A stretch of 64,000 nt of DNA from Leucocoprinus leucothites (lineage: Eukaryota > Basidiomycota > Agaricomycetes > Agaricales > Agaricaceae), in contig JAACJO010000018.1 in NCBI GenBank assembly GCA_013368445.1, positions 558,001 through 622,000 of the forward strand. The letters run 5' to 3'. This document shows, piece by piece, positions 44,151 to 55,959 of the stretch; position 1 is the first letter of the stretch; each line of letters opens with the position of its first letter. The position numbers were made by a program, and so were the translations under genes. Below the pieces are notes generated by a model. That model searched no databases and was not told the origin of the DNA. It worked only from the letters and a program-made list of their open reading frames with translations.

Positions 44151-45537
44151 TGAAGTGCTGTGATGCAAAAACCAAAAATAAACAAGAAATACTAATTTTT
44201 TCGCGATTTCACACTTAGTATTATAAAAGAATAATGCTATGCCTAAGAGCCCTATAGTGCATTAGTGGTGTAGCTACAAAGCTACTGACTAAGAAGTAAT
44301 ATGGTCAACCAATCTGACAGGTGAGACTGGTAACCTAGTACAGCTGTCCACTGTTGTGAACCATTCTGGGGATTTGAACCCTTGACTTCAGGACACTACA
44401 TCACTAAATTACCACCTTGGGACTTGAGGGAAACCTCCATGCTGAGAACAATCCAAACAATCTAAATATAAGGACCAGGGTCTAGAACTGGATCAGAAGA
44501 ATCAACAGACCAGCTAACAGACAATGATCCATGTTTTACACATGTACAAGACAGAAACCTAGCTACCCTGCTGCTTAGCTATGTCAATTCCACACTGCTC
44601 AGTCATACAACTGTATTAGCTGAGCAAACCGATGGTTGCATTGATGTGGCAGAGGTCCTTGGTTAAAGAAAATATCACAGCTGAAATGCTTACCCATGAT
44701 TAAATAAGGATTGATGAAAGAAACTCATGTGGTAGTTACTCTACTACCCATACAATAACCTAGCAATCAAATGGACCTACCAGTCAGCGTCACATTGTAA
44801 AAGTATACCCAGCTGAATCCAGGACTATTCAGTCATTTTCTATTAGTCAATTTCAAGTCATACCTATTTCTTTCTAGAATATTTCGTTTATTTTCATATC
44901 TCTCAAATAATATAAAAAGGGCCCAACAGCATGTGGATAGGCAAGGAATCCTACGCCTCCATAGTGCTATAGGGTGTGCAGACCACAAACTAAGCATTGT
45001 CAAGTGAATAAGTGATTAACCTTCTAAAAGAACTCTAACAGAAAAGACTTCTACTAGTTAACCTAAGAAATATTCTAAGATGTCTCAAGTTTGATCTAGT
45101 GTTACAGAAAAGTAGCTACCAAGCTAAGAGGGCTTGTAGTTAAAGCATATAGACCGCACCAGTGCCAGTATGTGACTAAGTGGGTGATTATAGACAAGGC
45201 CCAGTTGACCTTAGAGAGAAACAGAGACAGCTTCAGGATAAAAGATATTAGTTATAGAAGTCAACTAAGCATTGCAACCTGCACACTTAGTCAGGATCCT
45301 AGTACAGTGTTCGAGAATTTCCCAAAGTAAATAAAACAGCATTTAGTTTCATCACACATTTCGCATTATTCAATGGTAGTTACATAAATCCTCATCTATT
45401 TCTCATACTTCCCCTTGAATTCATTTGAGGTTACATTCTAGCTACCTAGCTAGTACTCTACTTGAAGTTATATTCATATGTCAACAAGCCTCTACAGCAC
45501 ACACCATCACCTATGAACACAGTATATAGTACCATGT
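44151..45537. mobile_element. Inserted noncoding block with SINE-like tRNA promoter
   Basis: About 1.4 kb without coding sequence between two parts of gypsy A gag. On the minus strand near 44440-44380 there is a good B box (GGTTCAAATCC) about 30-40 bp after an A-box-like TGGTAATTTAGTG, which suggests a tRNA-derived SINE head. The remainder resembles LTR-type sequence. Ends not resolved. Confidence 0.45.
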
Positions 45538-46142
45538 TGTCAAGAACTAGGTTACTAAAGGATGTAGGACAGAGCCAATGTTCAAGACCAGATGTCTAAA
45601 ACAGAGGAGCAGAGATGACTGATCCAGTCGATGAACACAGGAGTGGGTCTTGGCCTCAACTTATGTGTTGTGCTACTACTGATGCTGACCCATATTTTGG
45701 AAACGGATAGAGACAGGAGGGCGAATAGAGAGCAGAGGTCAGACAGAGTAGTAACAAGTGACTTAGTTGATTATCAGACTGACGAATATGGTACAAGTTC
45801 AACTACTTATATATGAGGCAGTGGGTAGGGTTGGATAGCAAGAAACAAAGATATAACAGGAAAAGGATAAGAGGATAATTAGCATCCGACATTTTGGAAA
45901 GGCTAGAAGAATAATAATAATATCCAACATCAGAAGAAGACTAGAAATGACAAGAGGAATGAAACATGACATGATGTGAGAAAGTCCGAACACAACGTGC
46001 TAGAAGCCAAAGGGTAAAGAAGAAGAGTGGAGCGAATGGAGTGGACATGAGCTGAAGCAATAGGATGGAAGAACAAGATGTGTAAAAGATTCTAAGTTGA
46101 GAAATTGCCAGCCAGGCCAGTAACGAGGATTGGATCATGACA
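45538..46142 (-). repeat. Solo LTR related to family D (D3), TSD CATGT
   Basis: A 605-bp LTR, TGTCAAGAAC...GGATCATGACA on the plus strand, similar to 59628-60188 in its left part (CCTCAACTTATGTGTTGTGC, GATTATCAGACTGA). Perfect 5-bp duplications CATGT at 45533-45537 and 46143-46147. Confidence 0.88.
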
Positions 46143-48981
46143 CATGTCAACACACACATTTGAAGAATTCTGCAGTGAGCAAGATTCCTTGCACAATGGA
46201 AACAACTATCAACTCTGTGGAAGGGTTGTACACCCTTCCACCCTGTTGCATAGAGGAAATAATACTTCTCTCACAACTCAAGCCAACATAGCTGAGCTTT
46301 TTAAAGCTTGCAAACTGAATGAATCTAACAAAGAATACAATAGACAAGTGACAGAACAAACTCATATCATTACATTCCTGAATTAACATTCTTCACATCA
46401 CATTCCAACTGCCCCAACTACACCAATACAGAGTGCCAATAAGCACTCTGTTTGAACAACAGGATCTGTTCACCTTGAGGATGAAGACGATGACACTGAC
46501 ACTGACAATAGTTATTGGACACCCTATGGTGTGCATCACAATCCCTATGTCAATGTTGCATGTCAATGTGAACATTGAAGGGATCTAAATGAGCATGTGA
46601 GTTTTCAACACATGCACAACAAGGAATTTCACACATATGGATCCTCAGACATACCTGACCAAGGTATAGACTTTGAAGGAGTCACCCCTCAAAGCTGCCC
46701 AGGATTCAACATCAAGTCAATTCCTGATATTAACAACTGTAATAAAGGAAAAACTCCTATTTGGGGAACTCCTTGACCATCTGAGTCAAGGGCACCAGAT
46801 TCAATAGTGCCCTCAGATCAATTCAATGATATTTCAGTCGACAGATCTATAGATTGCATACAAAATGCATCCAGAAACCTAGTACATCAACATTGAGGGT
46901 ATTCCCTCATTTCTGAATGACCTGATACACATGATACACCTGGTGTGGCTGTTATATTAAACAATCATAAGGACCATATACATGACAGGATAGCATCAGT
47001 GATGCAAGAGCATCTCTCACAACCTTTTGATTTCCCCTTGGACTATAAGCTGTCCAATAATAAGTTCCCCAGTGATAAGGTCATAGAGCCTTACAAGGGA
47101 AGCACAAAGTTTAGTGAATTGGAGAACTTCATATCTGCCCTTTGCATTGATATGGCAATGAAGGGCCTGGGAGGCACTGGTAAAGCCAGGAATAGACTCC
47201 ACCTGTTTACATTACAATACTACTTGGCTGGGGAAGCCAAGAGCATGTATATTCATCATGTATTGAGTATCAACAAAACAAGACTTGATTGGACATTCGT
47301 AGAGTTCTTATGTGCACTCTACAATAGGTTTGTACTCCCCACAATGATGCATGATGCATATGAATGCCTTCACACAGTTCACTAAAATGCACATGTAGGG
47401 ATTCAGGGTTATTACAATGCCATAATGGATGAGACATAGTGCATGACTGTGCATCCCAATGACTATACCTTGATTAACATCTTCCTTGGGGATTGCCCAA
47501 GGATATGAAAGATGAATTATTGTTCAAGTGAGGATTATTGCCTGAAGCACATGAACTTGAAGACTTCTTAGCTTTCACAATATCCTACAAGTTAAGATGG
47601 AAGAACACCACATTCTACCATAAAAACTCCTGGGCTGATGGAAGGCATGTTGAGTCACTGAATAAGAAAACTCAACAATGGAACCCCAGTGCTCTTGACC
47701 ACAAGAAAAGTGTTCTTGTGGACTGAAGGGTTGCTAATGGATGGACTATGATCCCGTCAAAAGAACTTTGAGTCACTAATAATAACTCAAACAACAACTA
47801 TATTGGGAATCAACATAACAATTGATCCAAAGCTAAGGCTAGGCCATCACAACCTAGCAATAGTAATTCCCAACATGTACTAGTTAGAACCAGTACACAA
47901 CAGAAAATACCCAGTACAGTCAAATGTTATAGGTGTAGAGGGCCCCACTTTGTGAGTGATTGTCCTCAACACACAAAAATAATACATCCCATCTTCAGGC
48001 CACACAGACCGTCACCCCAGATGAGATGTTGTCCCACCCATTAGATGATACCAACTTGTCAGTAATAACTGAGGAGGAACTACAGGAAGAGGATACTATT
48101 GATGTACCCGAACCTGAAGAGGATGCAGCCTTGGAGCATAGTAGCAACATCGTAGAGGTCAAAGTGATTGAATCAGACTATGGTTTGGACACAAACAAAT
48201 TCCTTAGTGCAATCCATGATGATATTATAGACATCAAATCAGATTGGATGTCGGATACTGAGATCCTCATTGCTGAGGACAAAGTGATTGAGGTTTCCTC
48301 TAATGAAGAGGGTATCACTATTGTCATGCACCATAGTGCCTGATCAAATGAACCCATTAGCGATATAGAAGTTGACAATGATAATGATGTTGAAATAGTT
48401 GCAGTATCATTTGTGGGACAATCTGTACCTGAGGAAAAAACTTGTGATCCTATAATCATAAATGCTGAAATGGCATATGCAATATCTGATACATTGGATA
48501 TCTCACTGAATTCCAAATCAAGGAAAATGGCACTTCTCCATTGAACCAAAGAAAAAATGGTTCAACCTCAATTATCTGATAGAGAATAGTGATGTTTAGC
48601 TTCTCTCATAACTATTAATGGCATGGAAGCCTGGACCCTTTGGGATTCAGGCAGTACTATGTTAGGGGTAACCCTGACCTTTGCTGAAATAGCAAAGATC
48701 AAAGTAAGTGAATTGGTTGATATCTATACCTTATAGTTAGGAACTGTGGGTAGTTGATCCAATGTACACTATGGAGCCATGTTAGGAATATCCATTGAGA
48801 GTATGGAGTATCCCACTTATATGGACATAGCAAACTTTGATCATTATAACATTATATTGGGTGCCCCTTTTATATGCAAATACAAAGTCAAACTCGACTT
48901 CAAAAATTCATGTGTTGTCATAAGTGGTAGAGATATCAGTGCAGATGACACTGTAAGGCAATCTGATACTAGATTGCAATG
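46143..48981 (+). pseudogene. gag: Gypsy A gag and protease (inverted 5' half)
   Basis: Gag frames at 46144-46386 and 46945-47385 (capsid region, YLAGEAKSMYIHHVL), 47538-47726, then a single CCHC knuckle (KCYRCRGPHFVSDC, near 47920). An acidic linker 47960-48343 and the protease 48560-48980 follow (WTLWDSGSTML with the active site; NIILGAPFICKYKVKLDF). Nearly the same as 1-951. The frame ends at 48981 on a solo LTR, and its continuation is found at 38640 on the minus strand. About ten stops are present. Confidence 0.85.
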
Positions 48982-49633
48982 TGTTATAGTGACACCAGCC
49001 TGGTCCTAAGCTGGTGCAATAAGTATCAACTTGATCTTATCAAAGGGGACTCCTTCTCGGTAAGCAACAAAGTCGTTCACTAAGTCAGAGTTATAATACA
49101 GCAATTACAAGAGTAAGACTTTGGTAATTGAGATCTTAAGGGACTTAAGTTTCAATTTGACTTTGTAGATAAAGGCTCATATTGAGTCTCTACCTAACCA
49201 AGGAGAAACAATGTTTCTTCTTGGTAGATGTTGATGACTTATATACAATACAAGTCTGTATCTAATATTAACTAGGGTCAAGGGCTTCTAATGAAAGAAG
49301 AGAAGCATACAGCTTCCTTAATGCTAATTAAACTATATAAGACATGATCTGTCAAAGAAGCTTTAGAAGTTCTTCTTTGATCATCTGACTAGATCACAAG
49401 GTAAGTCCAAATATAGTGCAGCTATATTTAACAATCACATGTCATCAAAAGATAAACAAAACCAAACAAGATATAACAAGTTATAATGAGACAAAGTAAA
49501 CAAGTCAAAATAAAATAGAAAAATACAAGAACAAATAAGATGAAAACATAATTGTGATATTACCTAAGTAAAGTTGATATTGACTTCATATTATAAAGGA
49601 AACAAATGCTAGATATAATCAATATATATAACA
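48982..49633 (-). repeat. Solo LTR family B (L5), second inversion breakpoint
   Basis: A 652-bp LTR, minus strand. Left flank CAATG, right flank AGATA. Neither matches locally. Reversing the enclosed segment pairs AGATA with the flank of L4 (TATCT read backwards), and CATTA with CATTG. Confidence 0.88.
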
Positions 49634-51151
49634 AGATATATAGCCTAGCATCCTGAAAATATTCATACAGGTACCTTGACATATTGGGAGCATATATCCC
49701 CATGATCACATCATCTTGTACATCAATGGATTATTAATGAATTATCAAAAAATACTTACTCATTAGGACAGTTTTTTGACCCCCTGTTATCTACCTACTT
49801 TGTATGACCTCCTGCTATGATAACTACCTCAATCCTTCTGGGCATGCTTTCTATCAGCCTTTGGCACCTTCTGCTGGAATCTTATTCCACTCCTCTACTA
49901 GTCTCTCCCACAATTCAAATATTTCCTTGGGTGGTCTTTCATATGCCTTCAGCTGGTCCTTTAGGTAGGTCCAGAGGTGTTCAATGGGATTTAGGTCAGG
50001 GGATTGTGCAGGCCATGATATAACCTGAATATTGTTATTTACAAACCATTGTTGTCCCAGTTTTGAGGTGTGTTTTGGGTCATTATCCTGTTGGAATATC
50101 CTCTTCTCCTCCATCTCCAACTTTTCAAAGCTTTCCACCACCCCAATGTCCAAATTCTGGCAGTATTGCACTGCATCCATATTCTCTTGAACCTCTATCA
50201 GCTTTCCTACCCCATTCCACCCCATACACCCCTACACCATCATGTTACCACCTCCTCCATGTTTAACAGTAGGGAGAGTAGTCCTATCTGACAGTGATTC
50301 CCCCCTCTCCTTCCAGGTATACACCTTTCCATCTGACCCAATCTTGTTGATCTTTGTTTCATCTGTCCACAACATCCTCTTCCAGTCCTCCACTATCCAA
50401 TTCCTATGTTCATGTGCAAAGTCAAGGTGTTCCTCACAATGTCACTTTTTGAGTAGAGGTTGTTTGATCTTGGTTACAGAGTGAAATCCATTGTCCTGAA
50501 GGGTATTTCTGACAGTTTGGGGTGTGACAGGGTCAGACAGAGTAGAGCTAATGAAATTTGTAGCCTGGACAGCATTGTCTAGCTTTCCAGAGGTTATTTG
50601 GTGAATTATTGCTTTTTTATCACAAGGAGAAAGCTTAGAAGGACATCCTCCCTTGTTGTTTTCCTTGTCCCCATCAACTTCTTTCTTTATCCTCCCAACA
50701 GTAGACTTGCCTAGACCACTTTTATGTTCAATCTGGTGCAAAGAGTAGCCATCTTTGAGGAGAGAAGTGACTCAAGAGTATTGGGTAGAGGAGATAACTT
50801 TCATGATGTAGTGGCAAAAAGAAAGACAGTTGTAACCATCTCAACATGTCAACCAAGGTCACATGACCTTCTTTATTACTCCCATGCATGCCCTGATGCT
50901 CCCCTGGCATGTTACAAGGTAGATACTGGGAGGCTAACAGGGGGTCAAAAAACTGTCCTAATGAGTAGATATTTTCAATAACTCATTAATAGTTCATTGA
51001 TGTACAAGATTATTTCATCATGGGATTATATGCTCCCAATATATCAAGGTACCTATGTGAATATTTTCAGGATGCTAGGCCATATATCTGCCCTGGTATT
51101 AGCAAATATGTCCAACATGTGAAAACATTGGGACAGTTTTTTGAGCTACTG
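49634..51151 (-). mobile_element. Tc1/mariner element M3, lacking its left terminus
   Basis: Same family as M1. The right end is complete (TTGAGCTACTG, TA at 51152-51153). The left end starts 60-70 bp inside the terminal repeat, directly after LTR L5; the missing piece is at 39293-39359. Confidence 0.92.
49795..50804 (-). pseudogene. Mariner transposase of M3
   Basis: From ATG 50804 (MKVISSTQYS). Motifs MLWTDETKINKIGS, FQQDNDPKHTSK and DLNPIEHLWTYL carry the DDE triad. Interrupted by TGA at residue 11, TGA after KQPLLKK, a stop in the NMMV.GCMGW region, and a one-base deletion near the C-terminus (PAEGAKG). HTH region intact. Confidence 0.9.
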
Positions 51152-51153
51152 TA

Positions 51154-52340
51154 CCATGTTAAGATTTCTAGTCAGAGCATGTAGTAACATCACATGTCAT
51201 GGCACATGATGATGTTATGTAAGACAGGGGCTAACTAGGTCTTTAACTTACTTGAATTAATAAACCTGAGTATTCTCAAAAGTCCATTTGAGAGAAGGCC
51301 AAGATGACTTGTAAAGGTCAAGAGTGGTGCAAGGTTTGAGACACAATAATACCAGTGAATTCAAGGCAAGATGAGTAAACATGAGTAGTCTAGGAAACAA
51401 GGGATAACAAAGGAAAGATTAAACTTGCATTTAATCTTCATACAGTAAGGTCCTTAAATACTATCTAAGACAAAATGATATCAGACTATGAAACTACAAG
51501 TACAAGCCTATATCACTATCATGATTCTGTTAATCATAAATATGATCTGTTTGCTGATGTAACAGCTATCATAGTTAGATATCTTTTACTGTTCAAGTTC
51601 AAACACAATATACTTGAAATAATCAATGTTTGTTGAACAAGTCTTGTTAGTCCATTCTTCATCATATCACATATCTATTCCTTTGGATTCTCCTAATAGC
51701 ATCTCCCAATTATACTTGTCCCAATCCATATCACATCATTCTTCTTCCACATCAAACTCACCTATATATTCTTCCCAGTCAAGCAATGCTGCTTCTGATC
51801 AAGTCACAGTGGGCATCAATCAAGTCAACATTTATAACAACTATGGTACATAGCATTCAAAGATTGATTGGTGCTATCTATTGTTGCACTAGCTGAATTC
51901 ATTACATGAGTAGTGTTATTACAACTAATGGTCTAGTGTCCCATTCAAAATGAGCCTATTCATGAGTAAGTCAATTATGCACTAACTGGCAGCCTTACTA
52001 ACCTGATTTTCCTTGTCTTTGGCTACTTTTCCCTGCTTTTCAGGTACTTTAGCACATGAAGCAAGATTACCAATTGGATTATATCTCCTCTTTTGGCTAC
52101 CCATAGGTTCTACAGCTGAATTTCAAAGGAAATAAGAAGTAAGCTTGAGTTTGATTGAGAGGTAGATATGCCATTACAAGGCTTATCTTGCAGTAAATAC
52201 ACTGGGGCATCCTGGAATCAAGGCATTGAATAAAACTGGCCACAACAAAAGTTTCCTTTATATTTAAGCTACATTTTCTTGGAAGCACATTTTTTTATCT
52301 AGGTCAGAGGCCATGCCCCACATATTTCTTATGTTTTCAT
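51154..52340. other. AT-rich noncoding spacer
   Basis: No gene recognised. 51157-51637 begins TGTTAAGATT and ends TTGTTGAACA, which could be another solo LTR, but flanks do not match. A short Ser-rich ORF at 51626-51853 looks incidental. Confidence 0.4.
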
Positions 52341-52347
52341 GCCATTT

Positions 52348-52660
52348 GTCATGATCTAGGTCATGTGATCACCACCCTCTTGTGTGAGCCCTACCTTACT
52401 CACAGAACCATTGATTTAAATACTGCGATGTATTTTCCTTTTTCTTCAGTAAAATCTACCCTCATCTCCCCAACTCAGTTTAGCTCTTAAGTTTGAGCTT
52501 CTTGACATTGTTCTCACTCAAACCAACTGCCCTCATCATTGTTTTCCTCCCCAACAATGTCTCACATTTTTGCACCAGCACTGAGTTATTATTTTGATTA
52601 AAATTTCATTAAAAACTTTTAATAATCTAATTATCTACTTGGGTCAGAAATAATGATGGA
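52348..52660 (+). repeat. Putative 5' LTR of gypsy family F (copy F2)
   Basis: Starts TGTCATGATCTAGG. Homologous over its 3' two-thirds to 25900-26240. It lies directly upstream of a gag/protease reading. The exact 3' end is uncertain, and no second LTR of this family is in the window. Confidence 0.5.
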
Positions 52661-52739
52661 CAGACTCTGTTGTGTTTGCAACTTCATCTGCACTCATCAA
52701 CCCTCTCAAATACATCTCTTCCACCTTTGAGTCTACAAT

Positions 52740-54600
52740 CTATCCCCATGGCATCTGACATAGGTGATGGTTTGTCACTATTTCAGACTGGCTTGTAGCA
52801 AATAGCAAAAATATTTCCTGTGAGAAAGGAACAATATACTCCTCAATAGATTTGACAGTGAATTTCACAAGAAAATTACCTCTTGCCTCCAGTTGAAGAA
52901 TCCAGATCATCCCCTTTATCAACCATGGAGTATGGAAATCATTACTAAAGCTGTCAGGTTCTTCCTCTCATCTAACTTGGCTGCTAGCAGTTCTGTTTCT
53001 GTTCCCACTACACAACCTCAGCCCCACTTTGGGTCACCTATCCCTTTCTATGCACCCCAATCTTGATTTGTCACTCTAGCACCTGTGACACCAGCTTGCA
53101 AAACATTTGACATGTCTTTGCTTGAGCAGTTCATGGTATCTGATATATTCATCTTGAAGTTAGCTGACAAACTCAGAAATAGAGGGAATCATTCACCAGC
53201 TCCTACCTCCAATAGTTCTACCCCTCATGCTCCTGGCCATGCTTATGGATGCATTGCATGTCTTTGCCCCTTCTATTATCACCAATCATGCCCTGTCATT
53301 GCCAACTACATTACTCAAGAGATCTGCAAGCAGGATGAGTATAACTATCTCATTCTGATGGATAGAACTCTAATCACCCATTGTGTTGCACCTGGATGCT
53401 CCATGAAGGAACACCTCAACAACTCACTCAAGGCTCAAGGCTAGAAGGTGTCCACCAACATCACGGAAGCATTCCCTACCATCTCTCCACAATATGTCTA
53501 CACTATCCCTGACAATACCCATGAGACACTCACCATCAGAGAAGTGACTGTTGATGAACTTGAGGAGCTCCATCATCTGGATGCTGTTGCCATCACAATG
53601 TTGAAGCATACTGAGGACATTTGCAAACAAGTTGGGAATGTTCTAAAGCCAAAATCTGGACCAGACATCACCACATGCTATGTGGCAAAGGCAGCAGTTA
53701 CTGCTCCCAAGGATAAACCCACCATTTCTTCACCTACTCCTCAATCATTCCCTTCCCAAGCTAAGCTCAATACCACTTCCCTGAATGCTGCTTCATTTAC
53801 AAATGGTCCCCAATTCCACTACAGAACTCTGATCAAAGACACAGCTGCTGCATAGAAGGTATTAGAGAAAGGACTCAAGAGTACAGTCACACTTACCCAA
53901 TGAGAGCTCTATACAATCTCACCCAATGAGAGCTCTATACAATCTCACCCAATGAGAGCTCTATACAATCTCACCCAATGTTCACAAACTGATGAAGGTG
54001 CAGGTCACTCCAAGGAAAATTCTGGTTGATGGGGCATCAGTTACTGTTGTAGAAGAGGCTGAGGAACATGACAAACCTCCTGAGGCAGTTTTGACCCTTA
54101 TCTAGTCAACTCCAGCTCCTACCAGTGATCTTGTCATTGCAAAGCCAGTTATGGAGTTTTACACCCTTCAAGTAGCACTCAAGAGTTGACTTGAAGTTAA
54201 TGCTATCCTTGATGAAGGATCACAAATTATTGGGCTTCAAGATGACTTATGGGAGAAACTTGGCCTTTCTATCCACTCTGATCAGATTTTGCTTTTGGAG
54301 TCAGCAAGCAAGTCTTGGAATACAACAATGGGCCTCTTACACAATGTTCAAGTATCTATTGGTGAGTTCAACTTCTACCTCCAAGTACAGGTTGCTTATA
54401 ACATGTCATAGGAGATGTTGCTTGGATGCCCCTTCCTTGCACTTGCTCAGGCCAACACTTGCCACTCTGCCAATGGTGACTCACATATCATGCTTGTTAA
54501 CCCTGATTCCCATTCCATCATCACCATCCCCACTAAACCTCACATTCACAGCCCACTTTTGCACTTGGCACCCTTGGGTTGTTAAGCATTAATGATTTGG
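52740..54600 (+). pseudogene. Gypsy F gag and protease
   Basis: Gag frames 53085-53444 and 53448-53855 are in one register separated by a TAG. The nucleocapsid has a Cys/His motif, CIACLCPFYYHQSCPVIANYI, typical in position for mushroom gypsy gags. 54180-54590 is the retropepsin: VNAILDEGSQIIG (active site LDEG), LHNVQVSIGEFNFYLQVQV and EMLLGCPFLALAQ. The frame changes several times and a 26-bp tandem repeat lies between the two parts. RT and later domains are absent because a DNA-transposon relic follows. Confidence 0.75.
53896..53980 (+). repeat. 26-bp tandem repeat, 3.3 copies
   Basis: Unit CCCAATGAGAGCTCTATACAATCTCA repeated at 53896, 53922 and 53948 with a partial fourth copy. The copies are identical, so the expansion is recent. 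The period is not a multiple of three, so it shifts the gag frame. Confidence 0.93.
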
Positions 54601-54639
54601 CTATTTATCAAGAAGATATACTAAATCAATTCAGTCAAA

Positions 54640-55905
54640 CACTCATACCTCAATTCAACATCTCATTGATCTTATCAGTTGAGCTACCCTGATGAGATTA
54701 GAGATGGGAAGCTCCAGGAAGCTCCCACTGTCTTATTGGCAGAGTGAGCACTCAAAGATATTGATGAATTACTTTGAGGAAAGCCTAGGGGAAGGAGTAG
54801 AGGATATATTCCTTCTGTGATTAATCCATATATCAGGTGTAGGTTAGAGGGTATGAGGACATTGCTCTCCCTTGATACAAATCCTGCCTTACAGACATAC
54901 ACTAAATGGCTTCAATCATCAAAACAACCTGCTATCTCCCTCAATCATGGCAATAACTATTGCAGTTGAGTTTTACAGCAACTTACTTGGGCTTACATAC
55001 AGGACTGGAAAGTCCTGCTGATTAATCCCTATGGAGAGTGGTGTGAGTTACTACTGGTTGACAAAGATTTATGCAATGAAGTAAACTTGTTTCTTCAATC
55101 ACTTGGAGACCAGATCACAGCCTAGAAGCTTGCCAACTTTCTCTCACAACCTGAAATCAAGGAACAACATGGAATTGATGTAGATATTTATGTCATAATG
55201 GCACAATGTTATCTCAAAGCCCTGGAATTTTGGTTCTCATGACCCCCAAAGGGTCAATACTGTAATGGACATGAGCAGGAAGATGTTGTCCACTACCAGA
55301 ATAGAGTCTTCATTCCAAAAATGAAATGAAGGCTTTAGAATTGCATATGCAAAAGTTTGAGCCTGATGCCAACTCTACTGCACCCTTACCACCCACCCTA
55401 TTTTGTCCTGTCATCCCATGGTTTCATGATGAGTCCATCTTTTATGCTCATGATTGCTGTTGTAGCAGTTGGTTTCACAAGGATGCACCAGCTGTTCCAT
55501 ATGCCAAGGGAGACAGTCTCTTATTTATGGTCACTTGTGCAGTCTCACCAGACTATGGCTGGCTCAAGCCAAAGAAAGGCTGTCAACTATATAAAGAGGA
55601 TGGTTCTGAAGTTGTGGCACATCAAACCCTTAGGCCTGGTAAGAACTGTGATGGATATTTCTCAAACAAAGTACTTAACCAATTCCAAGATATGGTCACA
55701 GTCGCTAAGTGCAGATATCCAGATGATGACCATGTTTTCATCTATGATGATACACCTAGCTATCTCAAGCAATCACCCAGTGCTCTCTCTGCTCACAAAA
55801 TGCTGTTGAAGACACCAAAACCCAGCAAAAACTGGCTTGTTGACATACCTGAGCTAGGCTCTGATGGGAAACAGGTTGGGGACCCAAATAGTGGAAAATA
55901 GCCAA
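54640..55905 (+). pseudogene. DDE-superfamily transposase relic
   Basis: Conceptual translation gives an N-terminal part (SVINPYIRCRLEGMRTLL, VLLINPYGEWCELLLVD, FLQSLGDQITA) and an open catalytic stretch 55326-55901. That stretch has the DDE landmarks IPWFHDESIFYAHD, AVPYAKGDSL, SPDYGWLKPKKG, RPGKNCDGYF and DDDHVFIYDD. This family is common in Agaricomycetes as about 700-residue proteins. The C-terminal acidic residue and terminal repeats are not seen. The N-terminal half carries about ten stops, and unlike the relic, the ORF at 14937 may be the leader of a relative. Confidence 0.75.
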
Positions 55906-55959
55906 TAACCTCCTCCCTGTTCTTGAGGTATATTTTTAAATTGACCCCAAGTATTAACT

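Noticed and set aside
51157..51637. Additional solo LTR
   Set aside because: It starts TGTTAAG and ends GAACA, but flanks do not match and no second copy is in the window.
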